Shown here piece after piece: positions 1 through 7,162 of a stretch of DNA of 10,228 bases. The notes beneath the pieces are model-generated. The model was not told the DNA's origin, did no database searches, and saw only the letters and a list, made by a program, of their open reading frames with translations. Made by a program: the position numbers and the translations under genes. Source of the DNA: Butyrivibrio sp. (lineage in GTDB: Bacteria; Bacillota_A; Clostridia; Lachnospirales; Lachnospiraceae); the NCBI GenBank assembly GCA_017996845.1, contig JAGOGF010000093.1:1-10228 (forward strand), read 5' to 3'. Each line of letters opens with the position of its first letter. Position 1 is the stretch's first letter.

Positions 1-1700
1 CCCTCGGTGCCACGCACCGCCAATAACCCGGTATTTATTTTAAGTGTGGAAATATAATTATCGATATATTTGTCCATTTTGGCATAATCGGCTGCATAAT
101 AGTCTCTGAAAAACTTCCCGGCATCCTCTTCTGATGCAAAATTCAGATAATAATATCTCCAATTGGTACCCTGTGTAACAACAACATGATAGGGATCTTT
201 TTCATCAATTCCGTAATCGCTGAGTTTTTTACCAAGTTTGGCAACCGTTTCTTTCAGATTGACTTCCATTCTCTTATCTGCCAAATAGCTGTTCTGATAC
301 CGATTCTCATATTCAATCTGTGATACCGGATTTTTTCCTAAAATACAGGCTTCCGGATTGCCCGCTGCATCCTTTGTCCAGCCAATGCATTCGGGAGGAA
401 CAAGGTATGCCAGCTGCGCTGCCTTTGCCGTCAGTGATTCTCCCATTGGCACATTCTTATCTGCATCAGGTGTATTATCTGAATCTGTAACAGATGAGAT
501 GATATGTTGATCACTCATCCCGATATATGCATTTCCTGCCAGTGCAAGTTTTGATAATTGTGACAGATCCAGTGAAGTGTCTGTTCCATTGATCAGAATC
601 GCGCTGCTGTTTTCGGGCGTTGCATCTGCATGTCCATACCCATAATATGCACCGCTTATCGCAATATTCGCATTCTTGCCTGCTGCAGTCAGATCATCCT
701 GCACATAACTGGTTCCCGATAACTGCAGATTAAGAGGAGATGACACATTCGATGTTGCATTGACCAGGATCCCTTTCGCCCAGAAATTGATATTCCCATC
801 CGTCTGAAATGCTGCTCCGGTCCCTTCTATATCAACGTTATCATTGGATACCACCAGATAGTTATTGGGACTTTGACCAACATCACTGTCCTTAACAGTA
901 AGTGCTGCACCCGCCTGCACCTGAATTCCATAACTGTCATCCAGATCATCTATTTTACCGTCACCATTTGAATCGGTCAGCGGCGTTGCACGCCCACCAT
1001 AAATATTTGCAGATGTAATTACAGTATCTCCACCTGACACCTGAATTGATCTGTTTCCGATCAGGGCATACTGTACCATCTCCGGAAGAGAAAGTTTATG
1101 GTTAAAGTCCATATCCGGCAGCATGATATTAATATCTGTCTCTATTATGGAAATATCGCCATTTGCAGGGTTTGTATAAACCAGCTTTACGTTTTCAAGA
1201 GACATATGATCCGTATAAATGTCAAATTTACTGTCTGAATCGGTTGTAACCACCTTTGCAACCGAAGGTTCCTGCGTAATATAGGACTGTAACATTGCAA
1301 TGCTGTAATGCCCCTCCTGGTCTCCCATCACTCCACTGCCTGCAGGTTCCGCAGGAATATTTTTCCCTGAGAGGAAATGGAAAAAAGTATATTGAAACCT
1401 GGCAGACCGCTGGGTATCTGTATAGGAACTGTAATTCTGCATGACTGCCAGATAACTTTGCGATACTGCTGCTGAAGTTTTGGCCTGCAGTCCTGCACGA
1501 ATTTCGTCCATCGCCATCTCAGCAGAATAGAAATTATTCTGTGCCCTGAAGTCTGCTGCCTTCATCTGATAATTGTATAACGCCATATACATCATCATAG
1601 ATAACAGCATACCAATAAATGCTATCACTACAATGACCAGTACGATCGCTGAGCCGCGGTTGTCTTTTTGCAGTTTTCGAATTTTGAATATTCTGTGCAT
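1..1700 (-). CDS. PilX/GspK-like large minor pilin with EF-hand loop (partial, C-terminus beyond window)
   Basis: The frame is open from ATG at 1700 to the window edge: 566 codons plus 2 bases, no stop. The start lies 21 nt after the previous stop, behind an AGGACGG-like ribosome binding site. The N-terminus is a prepilin-like signal: a basic leader (MHRIFKIRKLQKDNRG), probable cleavage after Gly16, then a hydrophobic helix (about 18-42). The mature chain has Leu, not Glu, at position 5, as in GspK and PilX-type minor pilins. An amphipathic stretch follows (YSAEMAMDEI, about 58-67), typical of PilX-type proteins. Residues about 215-400 contain short Gly/Asn-rich beta-strand repeats that look like a parallel beta-helix. 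A canonical EF-hand loop occupies 243-254. After residue 430 the chain is mixed alpha/beta (LVPPECIG, Tyr-rich). By analogy with GspK it probably sits at the pilus tip; adhesive function is inference. The exact family is uncertain, and the end is not visible. Confidence 0.8.
   Translation of the reverse strand, partial: MHRIFKIRKLQKDNRGSAIVLVIVVIAFIGMLLSMMMYMALYNYQMKAADFRAQNNFYSAEMAMDEIRAGLQAKTSAAVSQSYLAVMQNYSSYTDTQRSARFQYTFFHFLSGKNIPAEPAGSGVMGDQEGHYSIAMLQSYITQEPSVAKVVTTDSDSKFDIYTDHMSLENVKLVYTNPANGDISIIETDINIMLPDMDFNHKLSLPEMVQYALIGNRSIQVSGGDTVITSANIYGGRATPLTDSNGDGKIDDLDDSYGIQVQAGAALTVKDSDVGQSPNNYLVVSNDNVDIEGTGAAFQTDGNINFWAKGILVNATSNVSSPLNLQLSGTSYVQDDLTAAGKNANIAISGAYYGYGHADATPENSSAILINGTDTSLDLSQLSKLALAGNAYIGMSDQHIISSVTDSDNTPDADKNVPMGESLTAKAAQLAYLVPPECIGWTKDAAGNPEACILGKNPVSQIEYENRYQNSYLADKRMEVNLKETVAKLGKKLSDYGIDEKDPYHVVVTQGTNWRYYYLNFASEEDAGKFFRDYYAADYAKMDKYIDNYISTLKINTGLLAVRGTE
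939..974 (-). other. EF-hand-type calcium-binding loop within the PilX-like protein
   Basis: Residues 243-254 of the PilX-like protein read DSNGDGKIDDLD. This fits the 12-residue EF-hand/dockerin loop: acidic or Asn ligands at positions 1, 3, 5, 9 and 12 (D, N, D, D, D), Gly at 6 and Ile at 8. The flanks are beta-like rather than two clear helices, so it is better called an EF-hand-like loop than a full EF-hand. Calcium binding is predicted from the pattern only. Confidence 0.75.
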
Positions 1701-1721
1701 TTGCCGTCCTGTCTTAAATTG

Positions 1722-3116
1722 TCACTTATCTGCAGAAACCTTCAAAAGTGGCTTTTCTGAAGCAGAAAATCCGTTTGCATAGGCGCCGCTGTCATATACC
1801 GAAATGCTGGTATCATATATAATATTGGCACCTGCAGAAGCTCCATCCAGTGACTGAATGGTCAGATATTTCTGTATTGCATCCGCATTGCCGGATGCGG
1901 TTATATTCTTTGCACTGTACACATATCTGGTCTGATAGGGATAACTGCTTTTCACAGCCGATTCTGAGTCTGTCTGTGCAATATTTGTATTTAAATTCGT
2001 ACGTATTTTCGTATATTCGGAAACTGTATCCCCATTTCTTACGGTATTTTTTTCATTAATGGTCACTTTAACACGATAATTTTGCTCCTTAACATCAATT
2101 TTTTCATTGGTATCTGTCTTCTGCTTGACCAGACACAGATTAACCGGAATACAACCATTGTTGTTAATAACAATATTATCCAGAAAAATCCCGCCTTTTG
2201 CACTGTTATTTGCATCTGTGGAATAATAATCAGGGGTATAGCACAGAAAAACATTTCTGAGAAATGTCTCCCCATCATCCGGCTGTATATATGTTCCGGC
2301 TGCATAGACCCTTGTCTGATCCACTCCTTCATGCAGAAGATAGTGATATGTTACAGTCGTATTTACCAATACCGGATTGGTTCCTGTAATATCAGTTGTA
2401 ATCGTTCTCTGAATATTTTTCCCGATCATATCATCTGTCAGCGAGGGATCACTCAGGCTGACACGTATCTGCTGATATACTTCCTGTTCATCACTCAGCG
2501 TCTGCAGAAACATATAATCCTTCTGCTGGCTGTAAGATGCTACATAGCTGTAGGGAACACTGTTGTAGGCTGCCGATGCGCCGTCCCGCGCGTCAGCTGT
2601 TTCGGTTCCGCGATAATGGCTTGCATCCACCCTGATCAGAACATCATAATATTTTGCATCTTCATAAATTCCCTTGATGGCAAACTGATATTGGTTGTCA
2701 GGCTGTCCCACAAACTGGCCTTTTGCATTAACAGAAACTGCATGTGAAGAGCCTCCCGGATACTCTTTCCGCAGAAAGTCCCCGCCTGCAGTATCCGGCT
2801 GAAAATAAGTCAGGGTACCACCGGAATCTGCCGTTACAAGTGTAAATCCATCTGATTGCGTACTGTTAAACTGTTCGGCCATTTCTGCTAGAGATACGGA
2901 CTTCAATGCTTCCATTACATTCTGTGCCACCGTCTGTGCACTCTCAAGCCGCTGTGCTTTATTGTTCAGCCTCTGTGTCACAACAAATCCACGCATAAGC
3001 GGTATTGCAATAATTGCCAGAATAATAACCGCTACCAGAACCTCAACCAGTGAAAATCCATCTTCTCCGCGCATGCTGCGCAGTCTGCCTTTTATATTAA
3101 TCTTTTGCGGCTGCAT
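1722..3116 (-). CDS. PilV-like large minor prepilin
   Basis: A 464-residue prepilin. The leader is basic (MQPQKINIKGRLRSMRGEDG) with the peptidase site after Gly20. The mature chain starts FSLVEVLVAVIILAII, with the Glu at mature position 5 that pilins need for assembly, followed by a hydrophobic helix to about residue 46. The remainder is a long, mostly beta, extracytoplasmic domain rich in Ser, Thr, Asn and Tyr, with only three cysteines (about 292, 322, 328). PilV/PilI-type minor pilins are usually about 150-250 residues, so this one is roughly twice the usual size. The frame continues upstream to a GTG at 3167, but that would overlap pilO by about 70 bases and give an overlong leader. ATG 3116 gives a 20-residue leader and a 20-base overlap with pilO; ATG 3074 (leader MRGEDG) is also possible. 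It is probably a priming or tip subunit together with the next gene. The pilin class is sure; PilV identity rests on position and the N-terminus. Confidence 0.85.
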   Translation of the reverse strand: MQPQKINIKGRLRSMRGEDGFSLVEVLVAVIILAIIAIPLMRGFVVTQRLNNKAQRLESAQTVAQNVMEALKSVSLAEMAEQFNSTQSDGFTLVTADSGGTLTYFQPDTAGGDFLRKEYPGGSSHAVSVNAKGQFVGQPDNQYQFAIKGIYEDAKYYDVLIRVDASHYRGTETADARDGASAAYNSVPYSYVASYSQQKDYMFLQTLSDEQEVYQQIRVSLSDPSLTDDMIGKNIQRTITTDITGTNPVLVNTTVTYHYLLHEGVDQTRVYAAGTYIQPDDGETFLRNVFLCYTPDYYSTDANNSAKGGIFLDNIVINNNGCIPVNLCLVKQKTDTNEKIDVKEQNYRVKVTINEKNTVRNGDTVSEYTKIRTNLNTNIAQTDSESAVKSSYPYQTRYVYSAKNITASGNADAIQKYLTIQSLDGASAGANIIYDTSISVYDSGAYANGFSASEKPLLKVSADK

Positions 3117-3903
3117 CTGTTTTCTCTGTCCCCGTCTGATTGGCTGCCGTGTTCTCTTTCTGCACACGATCGATCGCAGCTGCCGTTCCGAAAATATTAG
3201 CCGTTCCCCGTTTAACAGGTTTTATTGCAGGCTCTGCATAAACCGCGCCGGTTCCCTGCATGGAATAGAAATTTACGGAAAGTGTTCCTGTCAGGAATCC
3301 GGTTGTATCATCATAAGTCAGTACAATATTATCAATTCCCTTTACATCCTCCGAAGCTGTGATATCTCCCAGCAGTTTTTTCATGCCGTCATAAGTTGTC
3401 TGAAAACTCAGATCTGCCTTGGAAACATACAACAGGTAACCGGAAACGTCCTGAATTGTTCCATCCGGCTGATATCCGTTCCTGCTGATTGCCCCTGTCA
3501 CGTCCTGCACGGATGCCAGCATATTCTCCCTTGCCGGTACCGTAAGCGGAATTGCTTCTCCCTGCGGCGTTGCCGCATAGGATACATATGTATGGGGAAT
3601 TGTTTCCGTCAGAGAATCTGCATACATAATTTCATCTTCTTCCCTGACCTGCGCAGGGTACCTGCTTACCAGCTGATGACTGTCTGTAACAAATTTCTGT
3701 ATATCGCTTTCATACTGCTGGCGCTTTTTATCAATTTGCTGTAAAAGACCTGTCTGCTGTGTCAGTACGATATTCTGTTCCTGCTTTTCCTGTGTCATCG
3801 CCGTCAGATTCTGATAGCCGTAATAATATACACCCGCAAAGATCAGAATCCCCCCGAGTATCATCAAAAGGCCCTTGTCTTTTTCCGATATTGTCATATC
3901 CAT
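3097..3903 (-). CDS. pilO: PilO-like type IV pilus inner-membrane scaffold protein
   Basis: A 268-residue bitopic protein with a short cytoplasmic N-terminus (MDMTISEKDK), one membrane helix (about 11-28) and a charged, Gln-rich coiled coil (about 35-75). A compact extracytoplasmic alpha/beta domain follows (about 100-215), as expected for the ferredoxin-like fold of PilO. In known T4P it pairs with PilN to form the alignment complex that links PilM and the motor to the envelope. The sequence is divergent; the call rests on topology, coiled coil, length and position directly after the PilM-PilN fusion. A conserved-looking segment KRGTANIFG (about 231-239) is followed by a polar low-complexity tail (about 250-268). 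The start is ATG 3903; its ribosome binding site (GAGGGGG) overlaps the pilM-pilN stop, so translation is probably coupled. The stop overlaps the next start by 20 bases. Confidence 0.78.
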   Translation of the reverse strand: MDMTISEKDKGLLMILGGILIFAGVYYYGYQNLTAMTQEKQEQNIVLTQQTGLLQQIDKKRQQYESDIQKFVTDSHQLVSRYPAQVREEDEIMYADSLTETIPHTYVSYAATPQGEAIPLTVPARENMLASVQDVTGAISRNGYQPDGTIQDVSGYLLYVSKADLSFQTTYDGMKKLLGDITASEDVKGIDNIVLTYDDTTGFLTGTLSVNFYSMQGTGAVYAEPAIKPVKRGTANIFGTAAAIDRVQKENTAANQTGTEKTDAAAKD

Positions 3904-3917
3904 TTATTGATGCCCCC

Positions 3918-5630
3918 TCAGTCTGTCCCCGTTGATGCTGCATTTGCAGGTGCTGAACTCCCAGCTGTACCTGCTGCCGTGCCAGATGACCCGGAAGATG
4001 CTTCCTCTGCCGCTCCCTGATAGGTTCCTGTCACTGTGAAGGTAACCATTCCTGCATCATCTGCTGATGCTGTATCTGTAACATCTGTTACGGTAATACT
4101 CTCAAGACTTTCAAATGTCCGAAACTGTGCTATTACATCTGCTGCTTCCTGCTTATTTCGCACGTTCATCGCAATCGTAACGGTTGTATTATCAGAAGAA
4201 AAAGATGTGACCAGAAGATCGGATGGCATCTTACTCTCCATCTCCTGTATTAAGGATGTAAGCTGTGCAGTCGGTCCCTGAGACTGGCTGTAGGCCTGCT
4301 GCAGAAAATCTTCCGCTTGCTTTGCCAGCGTATATTTCTGATACGTTGCTACCACAGGTGCAAGTTTTTGAAGCTGTGACTGAAGCTCCTGATTTTTCTT
4401 CCGGGTACGCAGATATGGGGGAACAGAGACTGCAAGCAGAACTGCTGATATTACCATACTGCCCAGTAAGACCAGCATACCAATACGCGCAATATCAACA
4501 TTGGACGTGCTGCTTTCTTTGCTCTTTTTCTCTGTTGCCATCAGATCAATCGGCGCAATTACTGCTCCCAGACAGCCAATATATTCGCCAAAAATACCAT
4601 TTTTGAAAATCTTATCCAGACGATACCCTTCCAACCCGTTCAGCTGCAGCGTCTCAATTTCAAGTGTGTTATGCAGCAGCTCTGCTATTCCATTAACTGT
4701 TCCACCGATTCCGGTTACCATGACACGTTCAATCGTCTGTGCCGATTTTTTGGAATAATACAGATCCAGAACTGTTCCGATGCCGGAAAGCATGTTCTCC
4801 AATGAACGGGTCGCCTGCTTTCTGAGCTGAACCAGTTTTTCTTCCTCCGCTTTCTGCTCCTGAACTGTTTCAGCATCCGGTTCCTCCATCTGCAGATGGG
4901 GATTGATGCATCTGAAAGCGCGCAGATAGCTGATAGCCTCCGCATAACTGGTGTTGTCATTGCATACTTTGCTGTCAATCACTGCATCTGCAGCATCACG
5001 AATGCCATACGGAACGGTTCTGGAAAGTATCTGTATTCCATCCGTCAGAACCATTACCATCGCCGCATTCTCATCCATTTTGATCAGCAGCTGGTTTCCT
5101 TCACTGCATTCTCTGCGCATCGCCTGATATACACTGTTGCAATTATAGTCGATTGCATCAAGTTCGAGTCCGCACGCCTTCGAAAATGCACGGTAACTTT
5201 CAATCAGCATCTTGGGCACAGCGAACACACTCAGCCGGTAATACTTTCTGTTTTCTTCCTGTACTGTCTCGAGAACAGAATAGGCAATCTGATACTCCGT
5301 AAGGTCAACCGGAAAATAATCTGAAGCATTTGCTGTCAGAAGTTCCTGTATCTGATTGGATTTTACAAAAGGAATTTCAATCTCACGACTTGCAATTTTA
5401 CCAGAAGAAACAGAATATACGACCTTTTTGGCCCGAATGCCTTTTTTTCTGAGAATCGTATGCAGGGCATCTGCAAACCCGTCAAAAGAATCCAGTACAC
5501 CATCTTCAAATACGCCTGCCGGTGTAGAAAGGGACAGATGTTTATATACTTTGGGATTTTTGGAATGGGAATCCATCTCGCAGATCTGTGTAAGGGATTT
5601 CCCAATCTCAATGCTCAGTACTTTAGCCAT
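3918..5630 (-). CDS. PilM-PilN fusion protein (GspL-like architecture), T4P assembly
   Basis: A 570-residue protein joining two normally separate subunits. Residues 1-360 are a PilM/FtsA-type actin-like domain: N-terminal MAKVLSIEIGKSLTQI (phosphate-1-like strand) and VMVTGIGGTVNGI (303-315) as the nucleotide-binding Gly motif, ending with EYIGCLGAVIAPIDL. Residues 382-402 form a membrane helix, followed by a coiled coil (about 407-445) and an extracytoplasmic alpha/beta domain (about 453-537) like PilN. A Gly/Ser/Ala/Thr-rich tail ends the protein (542-570). Separate PilN proteins begin with an INLLP-type motif that docks in PilM; here APIDLM (359-364) sits just before the linker and may be its remnant. 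Type II secretion GspL has the same fused layout. The start ATG 5630 has GGAG seven bases upstream and a good promoter just before it. The role is the cytoplasmic-to-membrane scaffold with PilO and PilB/PilC. The fusion is visible in one uninterrupted frame; an assembly error is unlikely but cannot be excluded. Confidence 0.87.
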   Translation of the reverse strand: MAKVLSIEIGKSLTQICEMDSHSKNPKVYKHLSLSTPAGVFEDGVLDSFDGFADALHTILRKKGIRAKKVVYSVSSGKIASREIEIPFVKSNQIQELLTANASDYFPVDLTEYQIAYSVLETVQEENRKYYRLSVFAVPKMLIESYRAFSKACGLELDAIDYNCNSVYQAMRRECSEGNQLLIKMDENAAMVMVLTDGIQILSRTVPYGIRDAADAVIDSKVCNDNTSYAEAISYLRAFRCINPHLQMEEPDAETVQEQKAEEEKLVQLRKQATRSLENMLSGIGTVLDLYYSKKSAQTIERVMVTGIGGTVNGIAELLHNTLEIETLQLNGLEGYRLDKIFKNGIFGEYIGCLGAVIAPIDLMATEKKSKESSTSNVDIARIGMLVLLGSMVISAVLLAVSVPPYLRTRKKNQELQSQLQKLAPVVATYQKYTLAKQAEDFLQQAYSQSQGPTAQLTSLIQEMESKMPSDLLVTSFSSDNTTVTIAMNVRNKQEAADVIAQFRTFESLESITVTDVTDTASADDAGMVTFTVTGTYQGAAEEASSGSSGTAAGTAGSSAPANAASTGTD

Positions 5631-5647
5631 TTTTCATCTCCACGCTG

Positions 5648-5659
5648 TGATTGCAATCA
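5648..5659. promoter_or_regulatory. 12-bp perfect palindrome, possible CRP/FNR-family operator
   Basis: TGATTGCAATCA is its own reverse complement. With flanks it reads TGTGATTGCAATCATA, resembling the TGTGA-N6-TCACA pattern (one mismatch) and the TGAT-N4-ATCA core bound by CRP/FNR-family regulators. It overlaps the -10 element of the predicted pilM-pilN promoter, where a bound protein would repress. The regulator is unknown and the site is a prediction only. Confidence 0.4.
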
Positions 5660-5684
5660 TAAACTGCATCTCAGATTCTGTCAC
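5656..5684 (-). promoter_or_regulatory. Predicted sigma-A-type promoter for pilMN-pilO-minor pilins
   Basis: On the minus strand, GTGACA (5684-5679, 5/6 to TTGACA) is followed after exactly 17 bases by TATGAT (5661-5656, 5/6 to TATAAT). Transcription would begin near 5649, leaving about 19 bases before the ATG at 5630, enough for the GGAG ribosome binding site. The spacing and both hexamers are good, and it lies in the longest intergenic gap of the cluster. Confidence 0.55.
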
Positions 5685-5716
5685 AGCACAAAATCTTCAA
5701 TATAGAAAAGCCCACA

Positions 5717-5736
5717 CGGAAACTGTGACATTTCCG
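5717..5736 (-). other. Stem-loop in the pilD-pilM gap
   Basis: The minus strand has CGGAAA and TTTCCG arms (perfect 6 bp) around an 8-base loop TGTCACAG. A short T run (CTTTTC) begins a few bases after the stem, so a weak terminator is possible but the T run is offset and short. The loop is fully complementary to CTGTGACA at 5679-5686, part of the predicted -35 region. Nearby at 5757-5774 is an 18-bp palindrome with one mismatched pair (AACAT-CTGCAG-ATGTT core). Function unproven. Confidence 0.35.
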
Positions 5737-5785
5737 GCAGGATTACTGTCCCCATAAACATGCTGCAGTATGTTCCATCAGCCGT

Positions 5786-6538
5786 TCAATAAAATGAAAA
5801 ATACCAGGTCAGCATCTGTTCACCAAATAGAGCTGCCGTCATAACTCCCATTGCAAGATAGGGACCAAGCGCCAGCATATGACCTGTATGTGTCAGTTTC
5901 ATGCGAAACAGGTGAATGACTGCCCCATATATACATCCGAGAAAAAAAGCCAGTAAATTCAGTTTCCATCCCAGCAGCAGTCCGGTAACTGCCATCAGTT
6001 TCACATCCCCTCCGCCGATTGCTCTGCCTCCTGATACGAGGAACAGCAACCCTAAGAAAAGACTGACACTGCATAATCCAATCAGATAAGTATCCCAGTG
6101 CCGCAGATCTGTCATAAAACGAATTACCCCAAGAACACCAATAAAAAGATTGATTCCGAAGGGAATCTCATACGTTCTAAAATCAATTACAGCAATTGCC
6201 GTCAGTGCAGAAGATAACAGACACAGAAGCAGGGTTTCCAGTCTGAAACCGTACACGATCGTAAACAGAACATAAAAAAAACCATTCAATATTTCAATTG
6301 CCGGATACTGCACAGAAATCGGGGCATGACATTTGCGGCATTTTCCGCCCAGCATGATCCAGCTGAATACCGGGATCAGATCAAACCACCGCAGCTGATA
6401 ACCACAGTTCATACAATGTGATCTGGTCTTCACGATATCCTGGTGATCCGGTACTCTGTAAATCACTACATTTACAAAACTGCCAATCACCAGTCCATAT
6501 GCAAAGGCGATCAAATAAATTACTGCCATCCGTAGCAT
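5786..6538 (-). CDS. pilD: Prepilin peptidase / N-methyltransferase PilD (GspO family)
   Basis: A 250-residue polytopic membrane aspartic protease that cleaves prepilin leaders after Gly and methylates the new N-terminus. The N-terminal domain starts with a membrane helix containing GLVIGSFVNVVIYRVP (15-30), the family hallmark. Next comes a cytoplasmic zinc loop with two Cys pairs, C42-x2-C45 and C67-x2-C70, as in bifunctional enzymes. The A24 peptidase domain carries catalytic Asp119 (IDFRTYEIP) and Asp178 in the GGGDVKL motif (175-181). Further hydrophobic helices follow to the C-terminus (TWYFSFY). Length is normal for the family. ATG 6538 has its AAAGG only two bases upstream, so ATG 6529 (three codons in), with the AAAGGA about 10 bases before it, may be the true start. 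Substrates in the window are PilA, the PilV-like prepilin and probably the PilX-like protein. Confidence 0.96.
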   Translation of the reverse strand: MLRMAVIYLIAFAYGLVIGSFVNVVIYRVPDHQDIVKTRSHCMNCGYQLRWFDLIPVFSWIMLGGKCRKCHAPISVQYPAIEILNGFFYVLFTIVYGFRLETLLLCLLSSALTAIAVIDFRTYEIPFGINLFIGVLGVIRFMTDLRHWDTYLIGLCSVSLFLGLLFLVSGGRAIGGGDVKLMAVTGLLLGWKLNLLAFFLGCIYGAVIHLFRMKLTHTGHMLALGPYLAMGVMTAALFGEQMLTWYFSFY

Positions 6539-6565
6539 GTCCTTTCAGGAACGGGAAATCTGCAA

Positions 6566-6586
6566 GAGGCCCTTGATCAGGACCTC
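6566..6586 (-). other. Stem-loop between pilA and pilD
   Basis: On the minus strand GAGGTCC and GGGCCTC pair over 7 bp (one G-U) around a 7-base loop TGATCAA. It sits in a 120-base gap after the major pilin. Downstream there is no clean T run (TTGCAGATTT), so it is not a classical terminator; it may protect the pilA 3' end or attenuate read-through to pilD. A 12-bp palindrome CTTTTGCAAAAG lies at 6613-6624 in the same gap. Nothing else is visible there. Confidence 0.4.
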
Positions 6587-6658
6587 CCACATGATCACCA
6601 TCCGGTTGTTCTCTTTTGCAAAAGCATGATTTCGTAACCAGGTTCTATACTGCGGTGC

Positions 6659-7123
6659 TTATGATGCACTGCCCTTCGTCATATAATTATTGAATTCTGT
6701 ACCGCCATAGGTAAAAGTAATTGTTCCATTGGTAACTGTATACTTGATTGTGTATTCTTTCCATGTTTGCTTGCTCTTGCAGTTCGTACTTGTTGAAAGA
6801 CCCGCATCAGTAAATGCTTTTGTCACAAAAGTATCGGCACCAGTAATACCAGTAGCGTTGACTGTTATAGTAGTTGTTGCGTTATTTGCCGGTAAATCTG
6901 TTGCAGCCGTATCAGGATCTGCATAACATGTCTGTATTGCGGAAACGATTGCTGTGGCATTCTGTGCATCTGTTGCATTTCTGGATTTTTCCACATACTT
7001 CAGGAACTGCGGCGCAAGTACTGCAACCAGTACTGCCATAATCGCAATTACGATGATCAGCTCTACCAGTGAAAAGCCTTTGTTGTTCTTCATTTTCTTA
7101 CGGATTTCCATTAACTTCTTCAT
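6659..7123 (-). CDS. pilA: Major type IV pilin (type IVa-like), PilA
   Basis: A 154-residue prepilin that should be the bulk subunit of the fibre. The leader is short and basic (MKKLMEIRKKMKNNKG), cleaved after Gly16. The mature protein begins FSLVELIIVIAIMAVLVAV, with Glu at mature position 5 and Pro38 in the helix (APQF), both standard for T4P and pseudopilins. The globular part is about 100 residues, rich in Thr, Asn and Ala, ending in beta-strands (KEYTIKYTV, GTITFTYGG). Two cysteines, 66 and 115, could form one disulfide, but they are not placed in a classical C-terminal D-loop. The start is fixed by AAGGAG 9 bases upstream, the strongest ribosome binding site in the cluster. Its position after pilC, its small size and its own leader region support a major pilin rather than a minor one. 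A pseudopilin of a secretion system is the alternative, less likely given its place beside pilM-pilN-pilO. Confidence 0.92.
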   Translation of the reverse strand: MKKLMEIRKKMKNNKGFSLVELIIVIAIMAVLVAVLAPQFLKYVEKSRNATDAQNATAIVSAIQTCYADPDTAATDLPANNATTTITVNATGITGADTFVTKAFTDAGLSTSTNCKSKQTWKEYTIKYTVTNGTITFTYGGTEFNNYMTKGSAS

Positions 7124-7162
7124 TTTTCACTTCTCCTTATTTTTAAATTATTTTATCTTATA

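Noticed and set aside
2082..2747. 221-codon open frame on the plus strand
   Set aside because: It lies wholly inside the PilV-like prepilin on the other strand. Its translation is rich in Ile and Cys with no recognisable domain; it is a shadow frame.
3117..3167. GTG start extending the PilV-like prepilin by 17 residues
   Set aside because: It would give a 37-residue leader and about 70 bases of overlap with pilO; ATG 3116 or 3074 fits prepilin leaders better.
2962..3744. 260-codon open frame on the plus strand
   Set aside because: It is antisense to pilO and the prepilin start, Cys/Arg-rich with no domain; a shadow frame.
5717..5736. Rho-independent terminator after pilD
   Set aside because: The stem is only 6 bp and A/T rich in half, and the T run is short and set off from the stem; kept only as a stem-loop.
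5736..5782. 11-codon frame (MEHTAACLWGQ) after pilD as a leader peptide
   Set aside because: It has no ribosome binding site and no attenuator-like codon run; chance.
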